From Candidatus Pantoea bituminis (lineage in GTDB: Bacteria > Pseudomonadota > Gammaproteobacteria > Enterobacterales > Enterobacteriaceae), in NCBI RefSeq assembly GCF_018842675.1, contig NZ_JAGTWO010000004.1, forward strand, positions 3,782,001-3,846,000: 64,000 nucleotides of DNA. The letters run 5' to 3'. The stretch's first letter is position 1. Each line of letters opens with the position of its first letter. The notes under the pieces are model-generated. The model saw only the letters and a list, made by a program, of their open reading frames with translations, had not been told where the DNA came from and did no database searches. This document shows positions 1 to 8,914 of the stretch, piece after piece. The position numbers were made by a program, and so were the translations under genes.

Positions 1-498
1 GCTGTTTGCCGGTGAATTTGCGCAGGTCAGCAGCGACAAATCCCCGTTTATTTGGGCAGCGCTGTCGATTTACTGGGCGCAAATGGCATCGCTGATCCCT
101 GGCAAAGCGCGTGCCGAATATGGCGAACAGCGTCAGTTCTGCCCGGTTTGCGCCAGCAAGCCCGTTGCCAGCGTCGTTCACATGGACCCTAACGACAGTT
201 CACGCTATCTGCACTGCAATCTGTGCGAAAGCGAATGGTATGTTACGCACAACAAATGTACTTATTGCGAGCAAACACGCGATCTGCATTACTGGTCGCT
301 GGACAGCGAGCGAGCGGCAGTGAAAGCGGAAAGCTGTGGTGATTGCGGCACTTATCTCAAGCTGTTGTATCAGGAAAAAATCCTGCGGTTGACCCCGTGG
401 CGGACGATCTCGCCTCGCTGGTGTTAGATGCACGCATGGAACAGGAAGGTTTTGCTCGTAGCAGCCTCAATCCGTTCTTATTTCCGGGTGAACAGTAA
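1..498 (+). CDS. fdhE: FdhE, formate dehydrogenase maturation protein (3' part, one frameshift)
   Basis: FdhE is a cytoplasmic factor needed for activity of the membrane formate dehydrogenases. The window opens inside the gene, so the N-terminus is missing. The visible part carries the CxxC iron-binding motifs of the family (CPVC, CNLC, CTYC, CGDC). The frame opened at base 2 runs to about base 380, where a run of six A after LYQE loses one base. Adding one A restores the typical FdhE ending ([19 protein letters not shown]...NPFLFPGEQ) with TAA at 496-498. Without the repair the product ends at 427 with an unrelated tail. A sequencing error is more likely than a real mutation. The assignment is firm. 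Confidence 0.9.
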
Positions 499-546
499 TT
501 TTCAGGCAAGTCGTGTAGGTAGTTAAACGTCTATTGGAGGCCCTTA

Positions 547-1157
547 ATGAAACTGATTGGCAGCTATACCAGCCCGTTTGTACGTAAGATTTCCATCATC
601 ATGCTGGAAAAAGGCATCATATTTGAGTTCGTAAATGCATCGCCCTACAGCGATGAAAGCCACGTTCCTCAATACAATCCGTTAGGGAAAGTGCCTGCGT
701 TGGTAGCTGACGATCATCAGATCTGGTTTGATTCCTCAATCATTGCCGAATTCCTCGAACTCCGTGGCGACGCACCTGCGTTATTACCTGATGACCCCCT
801 TGCAGCCTTACACATTCGCCAACTGGAAAAGCTGGCGGACGGTGTCAGCGATGCAGCTTTGGTGATCGTGCGGGAACAACTGCGTCCCGGCGATCTGCAA
901 TCTGAAGAGGTACTGTTGCGCAACCGTGAGAAAATTCAGCGTGGCCTCGATATGCTGGAAAAAATGCCGCCGAGAAAAAACACCTCAACAGTGAGCAGGT
1001 TAACCTCGCCGATATCGCTGTGGGCTGCATGATTGGTTATCTCAACTTCCGCCGTGTGGTGCCTAACTGGTGCGTGAATCGCCCGGCGCTGGTCAAGCTG
1101 GCCGAAACGCTGTTTAAGCGCGAAAGTTTCGCGCGCACTACGCCACCTTCAGCCTGA
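547..1157 (+). CDS. yibF: YibF-like glutathione S-transferase family protein (one frameshift)
   Basis: Small GST-fold protein of the YibF group; the cellular substrate of the family is not settled. The N-terminal thioredoxin-like domain starts [14 protein letters not shown], includes NPLGKVPAL and the glutathione-site segment [11 protein letters not shown], and is followed by the helical C-terminal domain. The frame breaks near 968 in a six-A run. With one A added it continues as [21 protein letters not shown] and [14 protein letters not shown] to TGA at 1155-1157, giving 203 residues, about the E. coli length of 202. The start ATG follows TGGAGG at a good distance. It lies directly after fdhE, as in related genomes, though no operon can be shown. 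Confidence 0.9.
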
Positions 1158-1235
1158 TCCATAACACATCGCCTGTTCAGCCTTGCCCAAAAATAAGCCA
1201 GGATGTAAGAAATACTCTTACATCAGATAACGATA

Positions 1236-1490
1236 GTGGTGCGTACCAGGCGTTTGATTTAGCTGATGAACTTCGTAAGTTTGTTGAATCACTGAATGAA
1301 TCAGGCGACTGCCGTACGCAAAGCGAAATGGTGCGGGACGGGACGTGAAAAGCAGGCTAATACGCAACTGGACACCCTAAAAGCGCGATTAAAAGAAGGG
1401 GTGGAAAGTGGTGAGCCAGAAGAGTGGGACAGGAAAGCTTTTTTAAAAATGATTAAAGCCAGAATGCACCATAAAAAAGGGAGACGATGA
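1236..1490 (+). pseudogene. Orphan ParD/RHH-type antitoxin, degenerate
   Basis: Conceptual translation in two frames gives a ribbon-helix-helix antitoxin of the ParD type: FDLADELRKFVESLNESG and RTQSEMVRDG in one frame, then LKARLKEGVESGEPEEWD and KAFLKMIKARM in another. The frame change is near 1335 in a G-rich stretch. No ATG opens the first frame; GTG codons at 1236 and 1239 are in other frames, so a second lesion or a lost start is needed. Unlike most frameshifts here, one missing base does not repair it. No ParE/RelE toxin is present on either side (yibF upstream, glyS convergent downstream). A decayed orphan antitoxin is likely. The stop codon sits inside the downstream terminator hairpin. 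Confidence 0.5.
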
Positions 1491-1507
1491 TCTTCGTCTC
1501 CCTTTTT
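1473..1507. terminator. Bidirectional intrinsic terminator
   Basis: A perfect 9-bp stem (GGGAGACGA at 1479-1487, TCGTCTCCC at 1494-1502) with a 6-base loop is flanked by six A on the left and five T on the right. It can end transcription of the antitoxin remnant on + and of glyQ-glyS on -. Confidence 0.85.
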
Positions 1508-1523
1508 AGATTATGAATTCAGC

Positions 1524-3593
1524 TTACTGCAACAGTGAAATGTCCGCGACCTGTAAGAACAGTTCACGCAATTTCGACAGCAGCGTCAAACGGTTAACGC
1601 GCACGGCGGGATCTTCTGCATTAACCATGACTTTATCGAAGAAGTTATCTACCGCTTCACGCAGTTGCGCCAGTTCAATTAGCGCATCCTGATAACGGCC
1701 TTCCGCGAAGTAAGGTTGCAGTTTACTGCTCAAAGCGGTCACGAAGGTCGCCAACTGGATCTCTTCATTCTCTTTCAGCAGCGAAGCCTGCACGCTGTCG
1801 TTCAGGGTTTCCGTCGATTTAGCCAGAATGTTAGACACACGCTTGTTGGCTGCTGCCAACGCTGCGGCAGCTTCCAGCGTACGGAAATGCGATACCGCTT
1901 TCATGCGCGCATCAAAGTCAGCCGGACGCGTTGGACGACGCGCCAACACCGCTTGCAGCGTATCAATGCTGTGACCCTCTTCCTGATACCAGCTGCGGAA
2001 ACGTCCCAGCATAAAGTCGATAACATCATCAACCGCTTTGGCATTGCTCAGCTTGGTACCATATAAACGCACAGCTTCTTCGGTCAGCGTTTGCAGGTCG
2101 AGCGGCAGGTTCTTCTCGACGATAATACGCAGCACGCCCAGCGCGGCACGGCGCAGCGCGAACGGATCTTTATCACCTTTCGGATGCTGGCCAATACCGA
2201 AAATACCTGCCAGCGTGTCCATTTTGTCAGCAATCGCCAATGCGCAAGCAACAGGGCTGGATGGCAATTCATCACCCGCGAAACGCGGCTGGTATTGCTC
2301 GTTCAGCGCCACCGCGACGTCTTCGGCTTCGCCATCATGGCGCGCGTAGTGCATGCCCATCACGCCTTGCGTGTCGGTGAACTCAAACACCATATTGGTC
2401 ATCAGGTCACACTTCGACAGCAAACCGGCGCGCGTCGCATGATTAACGTCTGCGCCAATCTGCGCAGCAATCCAGCCTGCTAAAGCCTGAATACGATCGG
2501 TTTTATCACGCAGCGTGCCCAGATCTTTCTGGAATAGCACGGTTTCAAGGCGCGGCAGATTATCTTCCAGACGCTTTTTCCGATCGTTATTGAAGAAGAA
2601 TTCCGCATCCGCCAGACGTGGGCGAACCACTTTTTCATTACCGGAAATAATCTGCTGTGGATCGCTGGATTCGATGTTGGTGACGAAAATGAAGTTCGGC
2701 AACAGGTTGCCGTCATTGTCGTAAACCGGGAAATATTTCTGGTCACCTTTCATGGTGTAAACCAGCGCTTCAGCCGGAACCTTGAGGAATTTCTCTTCAA
2801 AGGTTGCGGTCAGCACCACCGGCCACTCCACCAGCGAAGTCACCTCTTCCAGCAGGCTATCGCTCAGATCCGCGACGCCGCCCAATTGACGTGCCGCCGC
2901 TTCGGCATCCGCTTTGATCATCGCTTTACGCGTCTGATAATTTGCGATCACCTGGCCGCGTTTTTCCAAAATTTCTGGATACTGATCGGCATTCTCAAGC
3001 GTGATCTCTTTCTCGCCCATGAAGCGGTGCCCGCGAATAATGCGTGCAGACTCAATGCCTAAAATGGTGCCTGGAATCAGCTCATCGCCCAACAGCAGCG
3101 TCACGGTATGCACCGGACGCACGAACTGTACGTCGCTCGCACCCCAGCGCATCAGCTTTGGTACTGGCAGCTTGCTCAGCGCCGTGGCGATCATCGCCGG
3201 CAGCAGCGCTTGCGCCGTTTCACCTTTAACTTGCGCACGGTGAACCAGCCATTCGCCTTTGTCGGTGCTCAAGCGTTCTGCTTGATCAACGGTAATGCCG
3301 TTGCCACGCGCCCAGCCTTCAGCCGCTTTAGTGGCATTGCCTTCGGCATCAAAAGCGGCGGCAATCGCCGGGCCGCGTTTTTCAACTTCACGATCTGGCT
3401 GTGCAGCACTCAATGTGGCGACTTTCAGCGCCAGACGGCGCGGCGAAGCAAACCAGCTCACTTCGCCGTGAGCCAGATTCGCTGCATCCAGTTCAGCGGT
3501 GACCTGAGCAGCAAAGGCTTCCGCCAGACTGCGCAGGGCTTTCGGTGGCAGCTCTTCGGTGCCAATTTCCACCAGGAAGGTTTTATCTGTCAT
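1524..3593 (-). CDS. glyS: Glycyl-tRNA synthetase beta subunit
   Basis: Beta subunit of the tetrameric alpha2beta2 glycyl-tRNA synthetase, which charges tRNA-Gly in the cytoplasm. It has 689 residues, the E. coli length, and starts [20 protein letters not shown]. The C-terminal anticodon-binding (DALR-type) region ends VADISLLQ. It lies 9 bases after glyQ on the same strand, so the two subunits are co-transcribed. The frame is intact over the whole length. Assignment is certain from sequence similarity and the glyQ partner. Confidence 0.98.
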   Translation of the reverse strand: MTDKTFLVEIGTEELPPKALRSLAEAFAAQVTAELDAANLAHGEVSWFASPRRLALKVATLSAAQPDREVEKRGPAIAAAFDAEGNATKAAEGWARGNGITVDQAERLSTDKGEWLVHRAQVKGETAQALLPAMIATALSKLPVPKLMRWGASDVQFVRPVHTVTLLLGDELIPGTILGIESARIIRGHRFMGEKEITLENADQYPEILEKRGQVIANYQTRKAMIKADAEAAARQLGGVADLSDSLLEEVTSLVEWPVVLTATFEEKFLKVPAEALVYTMKGDQKYFPVYDNDGNLLPNFIFVTNIESSDPQQIISGNEKVVRPRLADAEFFFNNDRKKRLEDNLPRLETVLFQKDLGTLRDKTDRIQALAGWIAAQIGADVNHATRAGLLSKCDLMTNMVFEFTDTQGVMGMHYARHDGEAEDVAVALNEQYQPRFAGDELPSSPVACALAIADKMDTLAGIFGIGQHPKGDKDPFALRRAALGVLRIIVEKNLPLDLQTLTEEAVRLYGTKLSNAKAVDDVIDFMLGRFRSWYQEEGHSIDTLQAVLARRPTRPADFDARMKAVSHFRTLEAAAALAAANKRVSNILAKSTETLNDSVQASLLKENEEIQLATFVTALSSKLQPYFAEGRYQDALIELAQLREAVDNFFDKVMVNAEDPAVRVNRLTLLSKLRELFLQVADISLLQ

Positions 3594-3602
3594 GGCTGCC
3601 TC

Positions 3603-4514
3603 TTACTTTTTGTCTTTGCACATCGGGAAGCCCAGCGCCTCGCGGGAAGCGTAATACGCTTCAGCCACGGCTTTGGTCAGGGTGCGGATACGCAGAATAT
3701 AACGCTGACGCTCGGTCACTGAGATCGCCTTGCGCGCATCCAGCAGGTTAAAGCTGTGTGCGGCTTTCAGAATGCGTTCGTAAGCGGGCAGCGGCAGCGG
3801 TTTTTCCAGCGCTAACAGCATCTGTGCTTCTTTCTCATACTGCTCGAAGCAGGAGAACAGGAAATCGACGTCGGCGTATTCGAAGTTGTAAGTAGATTGT
3901 TCTACTTCGTTCTGATGGAACACGTCGCCGTAAGTGGTTTTACCCAGCGGGCCATCGCTCCACACCAAATCGTAAACACTGTCGACGCTTTGGATATACA
4001 TCGCCAGGCGCTCAAGGCCGTAGGTGATTTCACCGGTAACGGGTTTGCATTCCAGGCCACCCACTTGCTGGAAGTAGGTGAACTGCGTCACTTCCATGCC
4101 GTTGAGCCAGACTTCCCAGCCCAATCCCCATGCGCCCAGCGTTGGGTTTTCCCAGTTATCTTCAACGAAGCGAATATCGTGCACCGTTGGGTCCAGACCC
4201 AGTTCTCTCAGCGACCCAAGGTAAAGCTCCTGAATGTTGTCTGGAGAAGGCTTGATCATCACCTGGAACTGGTAATAGTGCTGTAAACGGTTCGGGTTTT
4301 CACCGTAGCGACCGTCGGTTGGACGGCGTGACGGCTGCACATAAGCGGTAGCAATCGGCTCCGGGCCGATAGCACGCAGGCAAGTCATTGGATGAGATGT
4401 GCCAGCGCCCACTTCCATGTCCAGCGGTTGAACGATGGTGCAGCCCTGACGCGCCCAGTAATCCTGCAAGGTCAGGATCAGGCCCTGAAAGGTCTTGGTA
4501 TCAAACTTTTGCAT
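3603..4514 (-). CDS. glyQ: Glycyl-tRNA synthetase alpha subunit
   Basis: Catalytic alpha subunit of bacterial glycyl-tRNA synthetase (class II). The open frame extends upstream to 4682, but the protein proper begins [20 protein letters not shown] at 4514, giving 303 residues as in E. coli; the extra 56 upstream residues are not conserved-looking. Clear family blocks are [21 protein letters not shown], the [19 protein letters not shown] stretch and [21 protein letters not shown]. It forms an operon with glyS. The upstream 335 bp are shared with the divergent ridA-like gene. Confidence 0.98.
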   Translation of the reverse strand: MQKFDTKTFQGLILTLQDYWARQGCTIVQPLDMEVGAGTSHPMTCLRAIGPEPIATAYVQPSRRPTDGRYGENPNRLQHYYQFQVMIKPSPDNIQELYLGSLRELGLDPTVHDIRFVEDNWENPTLGAWGLGWEVWLNGMEVTQFTYFQQVGGLECKPVTGEITYGLERLAMYIQSVDSVYDLVWSDGPLGKTTYGDVFHQNEVEQSTYNFEYADVDFLFSCFEQYEKEAQMLLALEKPLPLPAYERILKAAHSFNLLDARKAISVTERQRYILRIRTLTKAVAEAYYASREALGFPMCKDKK

Positions 4515-4645
4515 GTTGAATTCGCACGCGATTCGGCTAGATGAAAAAGAGTGCGCCAGTATACCCTTTGACCGCGTGTTGTGCAGCCGGAAATCCTGAG
4601 CGGCCTGGAACCCTTCCCCGGTGTCGATAGGTTTAAGATAAGAAA

Positions 4646-4659
4646 ATCGTATACGAAAT
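4646..4659. promoter_or_regulatory. Putative GntR-family operator, copy 1
   Basis: ATCGTATACGAAAT, built on the palindrome TCGTATACGA. The GTATAC core is typical of operators of FCD-type GntR regulators. An identical 14-mer lies at 4804-4817, 158 bp away. The likely ligand protein is the GntR regulator encoded at 12258-13027 in the same operon. Confidence 0.5.
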
Positions 4660-4742
4660 AAATCCACTCGACTCTTCAGCATCCGAATTCAGATTAAATA
4701 CAATATTTTCAAACAATTAAAATTAAACACACCCTTCCTTGA

Positions 4743-4762
4743 TATGTGACATAAATCACCTT
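4743..4762. promoter_or_regulatory. CRP-like binding site
   Basis: TGTGA at 4745-4749, six bases, then TCACC at 4756-4760: nine of ten core positions of the CRP consensus TGTGA-N6-TCACA. Its place fits activation of the catabolic operon starting at 4850. Binding is not shown. Confidence 0.55.
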
Positions 4763-4803
4763 TTTGACCTTATGGTCAAAAATCGAACATTGACACCGGT
4801 ATG

Positions 4804-4817
4804 ATCGTATACGAAAT
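4804..4817. promoter_or_regulatory. Putative GntR-family operator, copy 2
   Basis: Second copy of ATCGTATACGAAAT. It begins within the TATGAT -10 candidate at 4800-4805 and covers the probable transcription start of the operon at 4850, a position suited to repression. The pair could allow looping or two dimers. Confidence 0.55.
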
Positions 4818-4849
4818 TGCGGTGAAACAGTTTTGTTCGGAAAACGACC

Positions 4850-5242
4850 ATGAAAACCGCGATTACTTATCCAGGTATGAACGCCGCCGACCGTCCGATG
4901 GGTCCAGCGCCGCTTTCTGCAGCCGTCCTTCACGAACCGATGCTGTTTATTTCGGGACAGGTTGCTATCGATCCTTACAGCAGCAGCATCGTCGGTAACG
5001 ACATTACCAGCCAGACGCGTCAGGTCATGAAAAACGTGGGCGATTTGTTAGGCGAAGCCAAGATGTCGTTCGATAACGTCGTCCGCGTGACCATTTATCT
5101 AACCGATCTCACCACCTTCAGCGAGATGAACGCCGCTTACAGCGAATTTTTCACGTTCCCTTTCCCGGCCCGCGCCACTGTGGGTATTCAACTCAACCAT
5201 CCTGACCTACTGGTCGAGATGGAAGTCACGGCGATGCGCTAA
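4850..5242 (+). CDS. RidA family reactive-imine deaminase
   Basis: 130-residue protein of the RidA/YjgF/UK114 family. Members hydrolyse reactive enamine or imine intermediates, or act in specific catabolic routes as RutC does. Family features are LFISGQVAIDP near residue 32, the QTRQVMKNVGDLL helix, VRVTIYLTDL, and PARATVGI with the conserved Arg that contacts the substrate carboxylate, followed by VEMEVTAM. It is the first gene of the catabolic operon and shares one base with the next start (TAATG), so translation is coupled. Its presence suggests that an imine or enamine forms in the pathway, as after oxidation of an amino acid. The exact substrate is unknown. Confidence 0.85.
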   Translation: MKTAITYPGMNAADRPMGPAPLSAAVLHEPMLFISGQVAIDPYSSSIVGNDITSQTRQVMKNVGDLLGEAKMSFDNVVRVTIYLTDLTTFSEMNAAYSEFFTFPFPARATVGIQLNHPDLLVEMEVTAMR

Positions 5243-6213
5243 TGAATATTCATATTGAAAACGATGCTAACGCTGTCAGTGCATTACAGCTGACGCTCGC
5301 GCGTCTGCGTCAGGCGCTGGACGATCATCCGCAGTTGAAAGATCAATTTACCCTGACCGAAAACAGCGATCCCACACAAACCGCCTCTTTTCTTGTCGAG
5401 AGCGACATTCTGTGGTCTGGACGCAAGTTGGAGATTGATAGCTTCGACACGCCGCGCCTCGGCTGGGTACAGGTCATGTCAGCCGGTGTAGAGCAATGGC
5501 TGGCGCATTGGCGCGACGGCATCACGCTGACTAACGCCTCAGGTGTGCATGGCGATAAAGGCGCTGAATTTATTTTGATGGCGTCGCTAATGTTCAATTT
5601 TGGCATGCCGGGGTTTTTACAGGATCAGACGTTGCGTCTGTGGCGTCCCAGCTTTGGCGGCTGCGCACGGGGTAAAACCGTGATGCTGCTAGGTGTTGGT
5701 GGCATCGGTGCGGCCGCCGCTAATTTGCTAAGCGCGCAAGGTTATCGCGTGCTGGGCGTGACGCGCAGCGGCAAGTGTGAGGCTGACGTAGCGGGCTGCA
5801 TCACCATTGATGACGTGGACGATTTTTTACCGCAGGTCGATGTCTTGGTTTCGACGCTGCCACTGACACCTCAAACACATCAGCTGTTTGATCGCCGTCG
5901 TTTGGGGCTGTTGTCTGCGCATGCTGGTGTGGTGATTGTGGGTCGTGCAGATGTGTTTGATTACACCGCACTACGCGAAATGCTGACCGCAGGCGAGTTA
6001 GCCGGTGCAGTGCTGGATGTTTATCCGCAAGAGCCGCTGCCGCAGGACGATCCGTTGTGGGGCACGCCGGGCGTAATCATGACACCACATTGCAGTTTGG
6101 ACGATCACAGCGCCTATCTCGAAAGCTGTCTTGACGTTTTTATTGATAACCTGGCGCGCTATCGCCAGCAAACGCCACTGCGCAATCAGGTTGATACGGT
6201 GCGCGGATATTAG
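5242..6213 (+). CDS. D-2-hydroxyacid dehydrogenase, NAD(P)-binding
   Basis: 323-residue member of the D-isomer specific 2-hydroxyacid dehydrogenase family, which interconverts 2-ketoacids and D-2-hydroxyacids. The Rossmann motif GVGGIGAAAANLL lies near residue 150, STLPLTPQTHQLF follows, and DVYPQEPLPQDDPLWGTPGVIMTPH near the C-terminus supplies the catalytic Glu and His. The usual catalytic Arg segment (NxxRG) reads VGRAD, a mild departure. Together with RidA and the hydroxyacid oxidase homologue downstream it suggests a ketoacid or hydroxyacid intermediate. Substrate is not known. Confidence 0.85.
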   Translation: MNIHIENDANAVSALQLTLARLRQALDDHPQLKDQFTLTENSDPTQTASFLVESDILWSGRKLEIDSFDTPRLGWVQVMSAGVEQWLAHWRDGITLTNASGVHGDKGAEFILMASLMFNFGMPGFLQDQTLRLWRPSFGGCARGKTVMLLGVGGIGAAAANLLSAQGYRVLGVTRSGKCEADVAGCITIDDVDDFLPQVDVLVSTLPLTPQTHQLFDRRRLGLLSAHAGVVIVGRADVFDYTALREMLTAGELAGAVLDVYPQEPLPQDDPLWGTPGVIMTPHCSLDDHSAYLESCLDVFIDNLARYRQQTPLRNQVDTVRGY

Positions 6214-6261
6214 ATTGTGCAGGCTGTTTAGCAACATTGTGCTGACCGCCCCCGACTTCAT

Positions 6262-6299
6262 TCCTCTCCCATGCAGGGGAAGGTTGGGATGGGGGATAG
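6262..6299. repeat. REP-like extragenic palindrome
   Basis: C-rich then G-rich stretch (TCCTCTCCCATGCAGGGGAA followed by GGTTGGGATGGGGG) resembling the dispersed CCCTCTCCC/GGGAGAGGG-type extragenic repeats of gamma-proteobacteria. It lies in the 171-bp gap before the ABC binding-protein gene. Only one copy was seen in this window. Confidence 0.45.
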
Positions 6300-6384
6300 C
6301 ACACACCCATCAAGAAAAAGCCCTAAACGTTCATAAGTATCAAGGTCATCGCTTACTCATTCATCAGCACCAGGGAACCTTATT

Positions 6385-7277
6385 ATGAAATTTGCTCGTC
6401 TCGCGTTGTTGTTATCCGGTATCACCGGTACGTTACTTACTGGCTTATCCAGCGCACACGCTGCCACCGATCCTGTTACACCCACCGCCAGCGACTTTGC
6501 CGCCATGACGCAGTGCAAAACGTTGCAAACGAAATACACCTCTTTGGTTGGTAAAGAGGTGGTTGTCGGCCTTGGGGCTACACCAAAGGCTTCGAAGCGC
6601 CATCTGAAAAAGATCCCAGTATTATAGAAGGCTTGGATCCGTCCCTTTTTGAGCGCATCAGCAGCTGCCTTGGCTTCAAACATACCTATCAAAACGGCTC
6701 ATTCAACGTGTTATTGACCTCTATCACCAGCGGTCGTGCTGATATTGGCCCGATGTTATACGTCACTGATGAGCGCCTGAAGCAGATCGCTTTCGTTGCC
6801 TCCGTGCAAGTGCAGGATGGTTCCGTGGTCGCCAAAGGTAATCCTAAGAAAATTAATAGTGTCGATGATCTTTGTGGCAAAACCGTTGCCGCTGCTGCAG
6901 GCACCTACGAAGCCACCAAACTGGTGCCTGAGCAAAGTCAGAAATGCAGCGCTGCTGGTAAGCCAGAAGTCAGCATGCTGATGGTGCAGAACACCGATAA
7001 CAGCATTCAGGCAGTGAAAAGCGGTCGTGCGGATATTTATCTCACTGAAGCAGGCTCCGCCCGCGCTATCGCGAAAGCCGATCCCACACTCGCCAGCGCC
7101 TTTACTGTTGATCTGCCGATCATGGTCGGTTTCCCGATCGCTAAAGACAACGTCACCATGCGCAGCGCGGTACTGGATGCCATGAAAGTGATTCAGGAAA
7201 GCGGCGCACAGAAAAAATTATTGGATTACTGGGGCCAGGGCAGCAGCGCTGAGCGACCAGCGGTTTCACGTGGCTGA
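6385..7277 (+). CDS. ABC transporter periplasmic amino-acid-type binding protein (one frameshift)
   Basis: Solute-binding protein of the amino-acid (SBP family 3) type. The signal peptide (MKFARLALLLSG to SAHA) is cleaved near residue 26. After one missing G at 6574-6577 the mature domain continues GYTKGFEAPSEKDPSIIEGL, RADIGPMLYVTDERL and DLCGKTVAAAAGTYEA, then VKSGRADIYLTEAG. With the base restored the protein has 297 residues, normal for the family. It should deliver its ligand to the fused permease-ATPase encoded next, with a hairpin between the genes that may set their ratio. The ligand is probably an amino acid or small polar compound. Confidence 0.85.
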
Positions 7278-7317
7278 TAGTTTTTATCAATACCCTGAAT
7301 AATTTGGCGTGCAGGAA

Positions 7318-7337
7318 GGCGGCAAACCGATGCCGCC
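7318..7337. repeat. Intergenic hairpin between binding protein and permease genes
   Basis: Perfect 7-bp stem GGCGGCA/TGCCGCC with loop AACCGA and no following T run. Such hairpins often lie after binding-protein genes, protecting the upstream transcript and lowering permease expression. That role is inferred. Confidence 0.45.
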
Positions 7338-7393
7338 AACGCATCCGCAACCCGAAAAATGACGGGTATTAACCTCCTGCCGGAGAGAGCACC

Positions 7394-8914
7394 TTGGATG
7401 ATTTTCTAAAATATTTAACCCTGCCTTATCTTTGGCAAGGTGCCGTAATCGCAGTGCAACTGCTGGTCGGCGCATTAGCGGGTGGCATTTTTATTGGCTT
7501 TTTCCTGGCGCTCGCCAGCACCTCTAAGCATCGAATGATCCGCTTGCCGGTGCAGATTTATATTTACACCCTGCGCGGCACGCCGGTGCTGCTGCAATTG
7601 ATTTTGTTATACAACGTGCTGCCGGAGTTTGGCCTGCGCTTCAGCCCATTCGCCAGCGCCATGTTAGCGTTGATGATCAACGAAACCGCCTTCTGTGCCG
7701 AAATCATTCGTGGTGGGATTATGGCGACCGATCGCGATCAGAGTATGGCAGCGCAAGCTTTTGGTTATTCACGCACCAAAGAGATGATCCACGTTGTCAT
7801 CCCTCAAGCGTTGCGCGCCATCTTACCCACCATGGGCAATGAAACGGTTGGCCTGCTTAAATCTACGTCGTTGGCTTCCGTGGTGGGTGTGAATGAATTG
7901 ACCATGCGCGGTCAGGCCATTGTGTCGCAAAACTTCTTGTTTATTCCGGTGCTGGTCGCTTCGGGCGGCATTTACCTGATTCTGTCGACGCTGCTGGCTG
8001 CCGGACAATGGTGGCTGGAAAAATTTTATAACCTTGATGAGCGTGCACGCCGCGCCCGGCTGCGCATAGCGAAAATGGTGCCCGATGTCTCGGTGGTGCA
8101 AATGCAGCTACCGAAACGTCGTTGGGAAACACAAACAGCCGCGCCGGTGTTGGAGATTGACAAGCTGTGCGTTGAATACGCGGGCAAGCCAGTGCTGAAA
8201 TCGCTGTCGCTCAGCGTGCGTCGGGGTGAAGTGGTGGTGCTGCTGGGTCGCTCTGGCTCAGGTAAAAGTACGCTGCTGAAATCGATTCTCGCCTTAACGC
8301 CACGCCAATCGGGCACTATTCAGACCGAAGGCCATTTTATGGGCAGCGATGACCGGGGTCGACCACTGGCGGCGCGTCACTTGCCTGTCAACCGGGCACG
8401 TTCCGGGATTGGCATTGTATTCCAGCACTTTGCGTTATTCGATCATCTGACCGCGCTGGAAAACGTCATGAGCATTCCTCTGCGCGTACAGGGTGCTCAA
8501 CCAGAAATCGCGCGTGGAAAAGCGATGCGGGCTTTGAAGATGGTTGGATTGGGTGATTTCTTCGCTTCATTGCCGCACGAACTGTCAGGCGGTCAAAAAC
8601 AGCGCGTTGGTATTGCGCGTGCCCTTGCGGCGGAACCGCAAATCCTGCTGTTTGATGAACCCACTTCAGCACTCGATCCAGAGTTGGTGCGTGAAGTAAA
8701 TCAGACCATGCGCAGCCTGGCGCAAACCGGCATTACTATGGTTATCAGTACGCACGACATCGCCTTTGCGGCGGGTGTGGCTGATCGCGTCGTGTTTCTG
8801 CAAAACGGTGCGCTGATTGAAGAAGGCCCACCTTCCATCCTTAAACACCCCAGCACACCTGAGTTTGCCACCTTTCTGGAGCATGAAAAGGAGGCGCACC
8901 ATGTCCATGCCTGA
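7394..8914 (+). CDS. Fused ABC permease-ATPase, polar amino acid type
   Basis: Single 506-residue polypeptide with a His/Glu/Gln/Arg-type permease domain and a complete ABC ATPase, functions that are usually two proteins. Residues 1-210 are membrane-spanning, with the EAA loop near 119-166 (AQAFGYSRTKEMIHVVIPQAL). After a linker the ATPase begins near 251: Walker A GRSGSGKST 285-293, Q-loop VFQHFALFD, signature LSGGQ 397-401, Walker B ILLFDEP 417-423, switch His in STHD. The start is TTG at 7394 with GGAGAG upstream; the nearby ATG at 7398 is out of frame. The 3' end overlaps the next gene by 14 bases. It pairs with the binding protein at 6385. Confidence 0.9.
   Translation: MDDFLKYLTLPYLWQGAVIAVQLLVGALAGGIFIGFFLALASTSKHRMIRLPVQIYIYTLRGTPVLLQLILLYNVLPEFGLRFSPFASAMLALMINETAFCAEIIRGGIMATDRDQSMAAQAFGYSRTKEMIHVVIPQALRAILPTMGNETVGLLKSTSLASVVGVNELTMRGQAIVSQNFLFIPVLVASGGIYLILSTLLAAGQWWLEKFYNLDERARRARLRIAKMVPDVSVVQMQLPKRRWETQTAAPVLEIDKLCVEYAGKPVLKSLSLSVRRGEVVVLLGRSGSGKSTLLKSILALTPRQSGTIQTEGHFMGSDDRGRPLAARHLPVNRARSGIGIVFQHFALFDHLTALENVMSIPLRVQGAQPEIARGKAMRALKMVGLGDFFASLPHELSGGQKQRVGIARALAAEPQILLFDEPTSALDPELVREVNQTMRSLAQTGITMVISTHDIAFAAGVADRVVFLQNGALIEEGPPSILKHPSTPEFATFLEHEKEAHHVHA

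Larger units (their letters stand above)
4515..4849. promoter_or_regulatory. Divergent control region between glyQ and the ridA-like operon
   Basis: This 335-bp gap holds no gene. It carries two identical 14-bp elements with a TCGTATACGA palindrome core and a CRP-like site, listed separately. A TATGAT hexamer at 4800-4805 could be the -10 of the ridA-like operon. The CRP-like centre at 4752.5 would then lie about 60 bases upstream of the start point, the usual class I spacing. TTGACA occurs at 4790-4795 but has no good -10 at 17 bases. Promoter calls are inference. Confidence 0.5.

Noticed and set aside
4515..4682. 56-residue N-terminal extension of GlyQ
   Set aside because: Similarity starts at MQKFDTK, and the extension covers one of the GntR-type operators.
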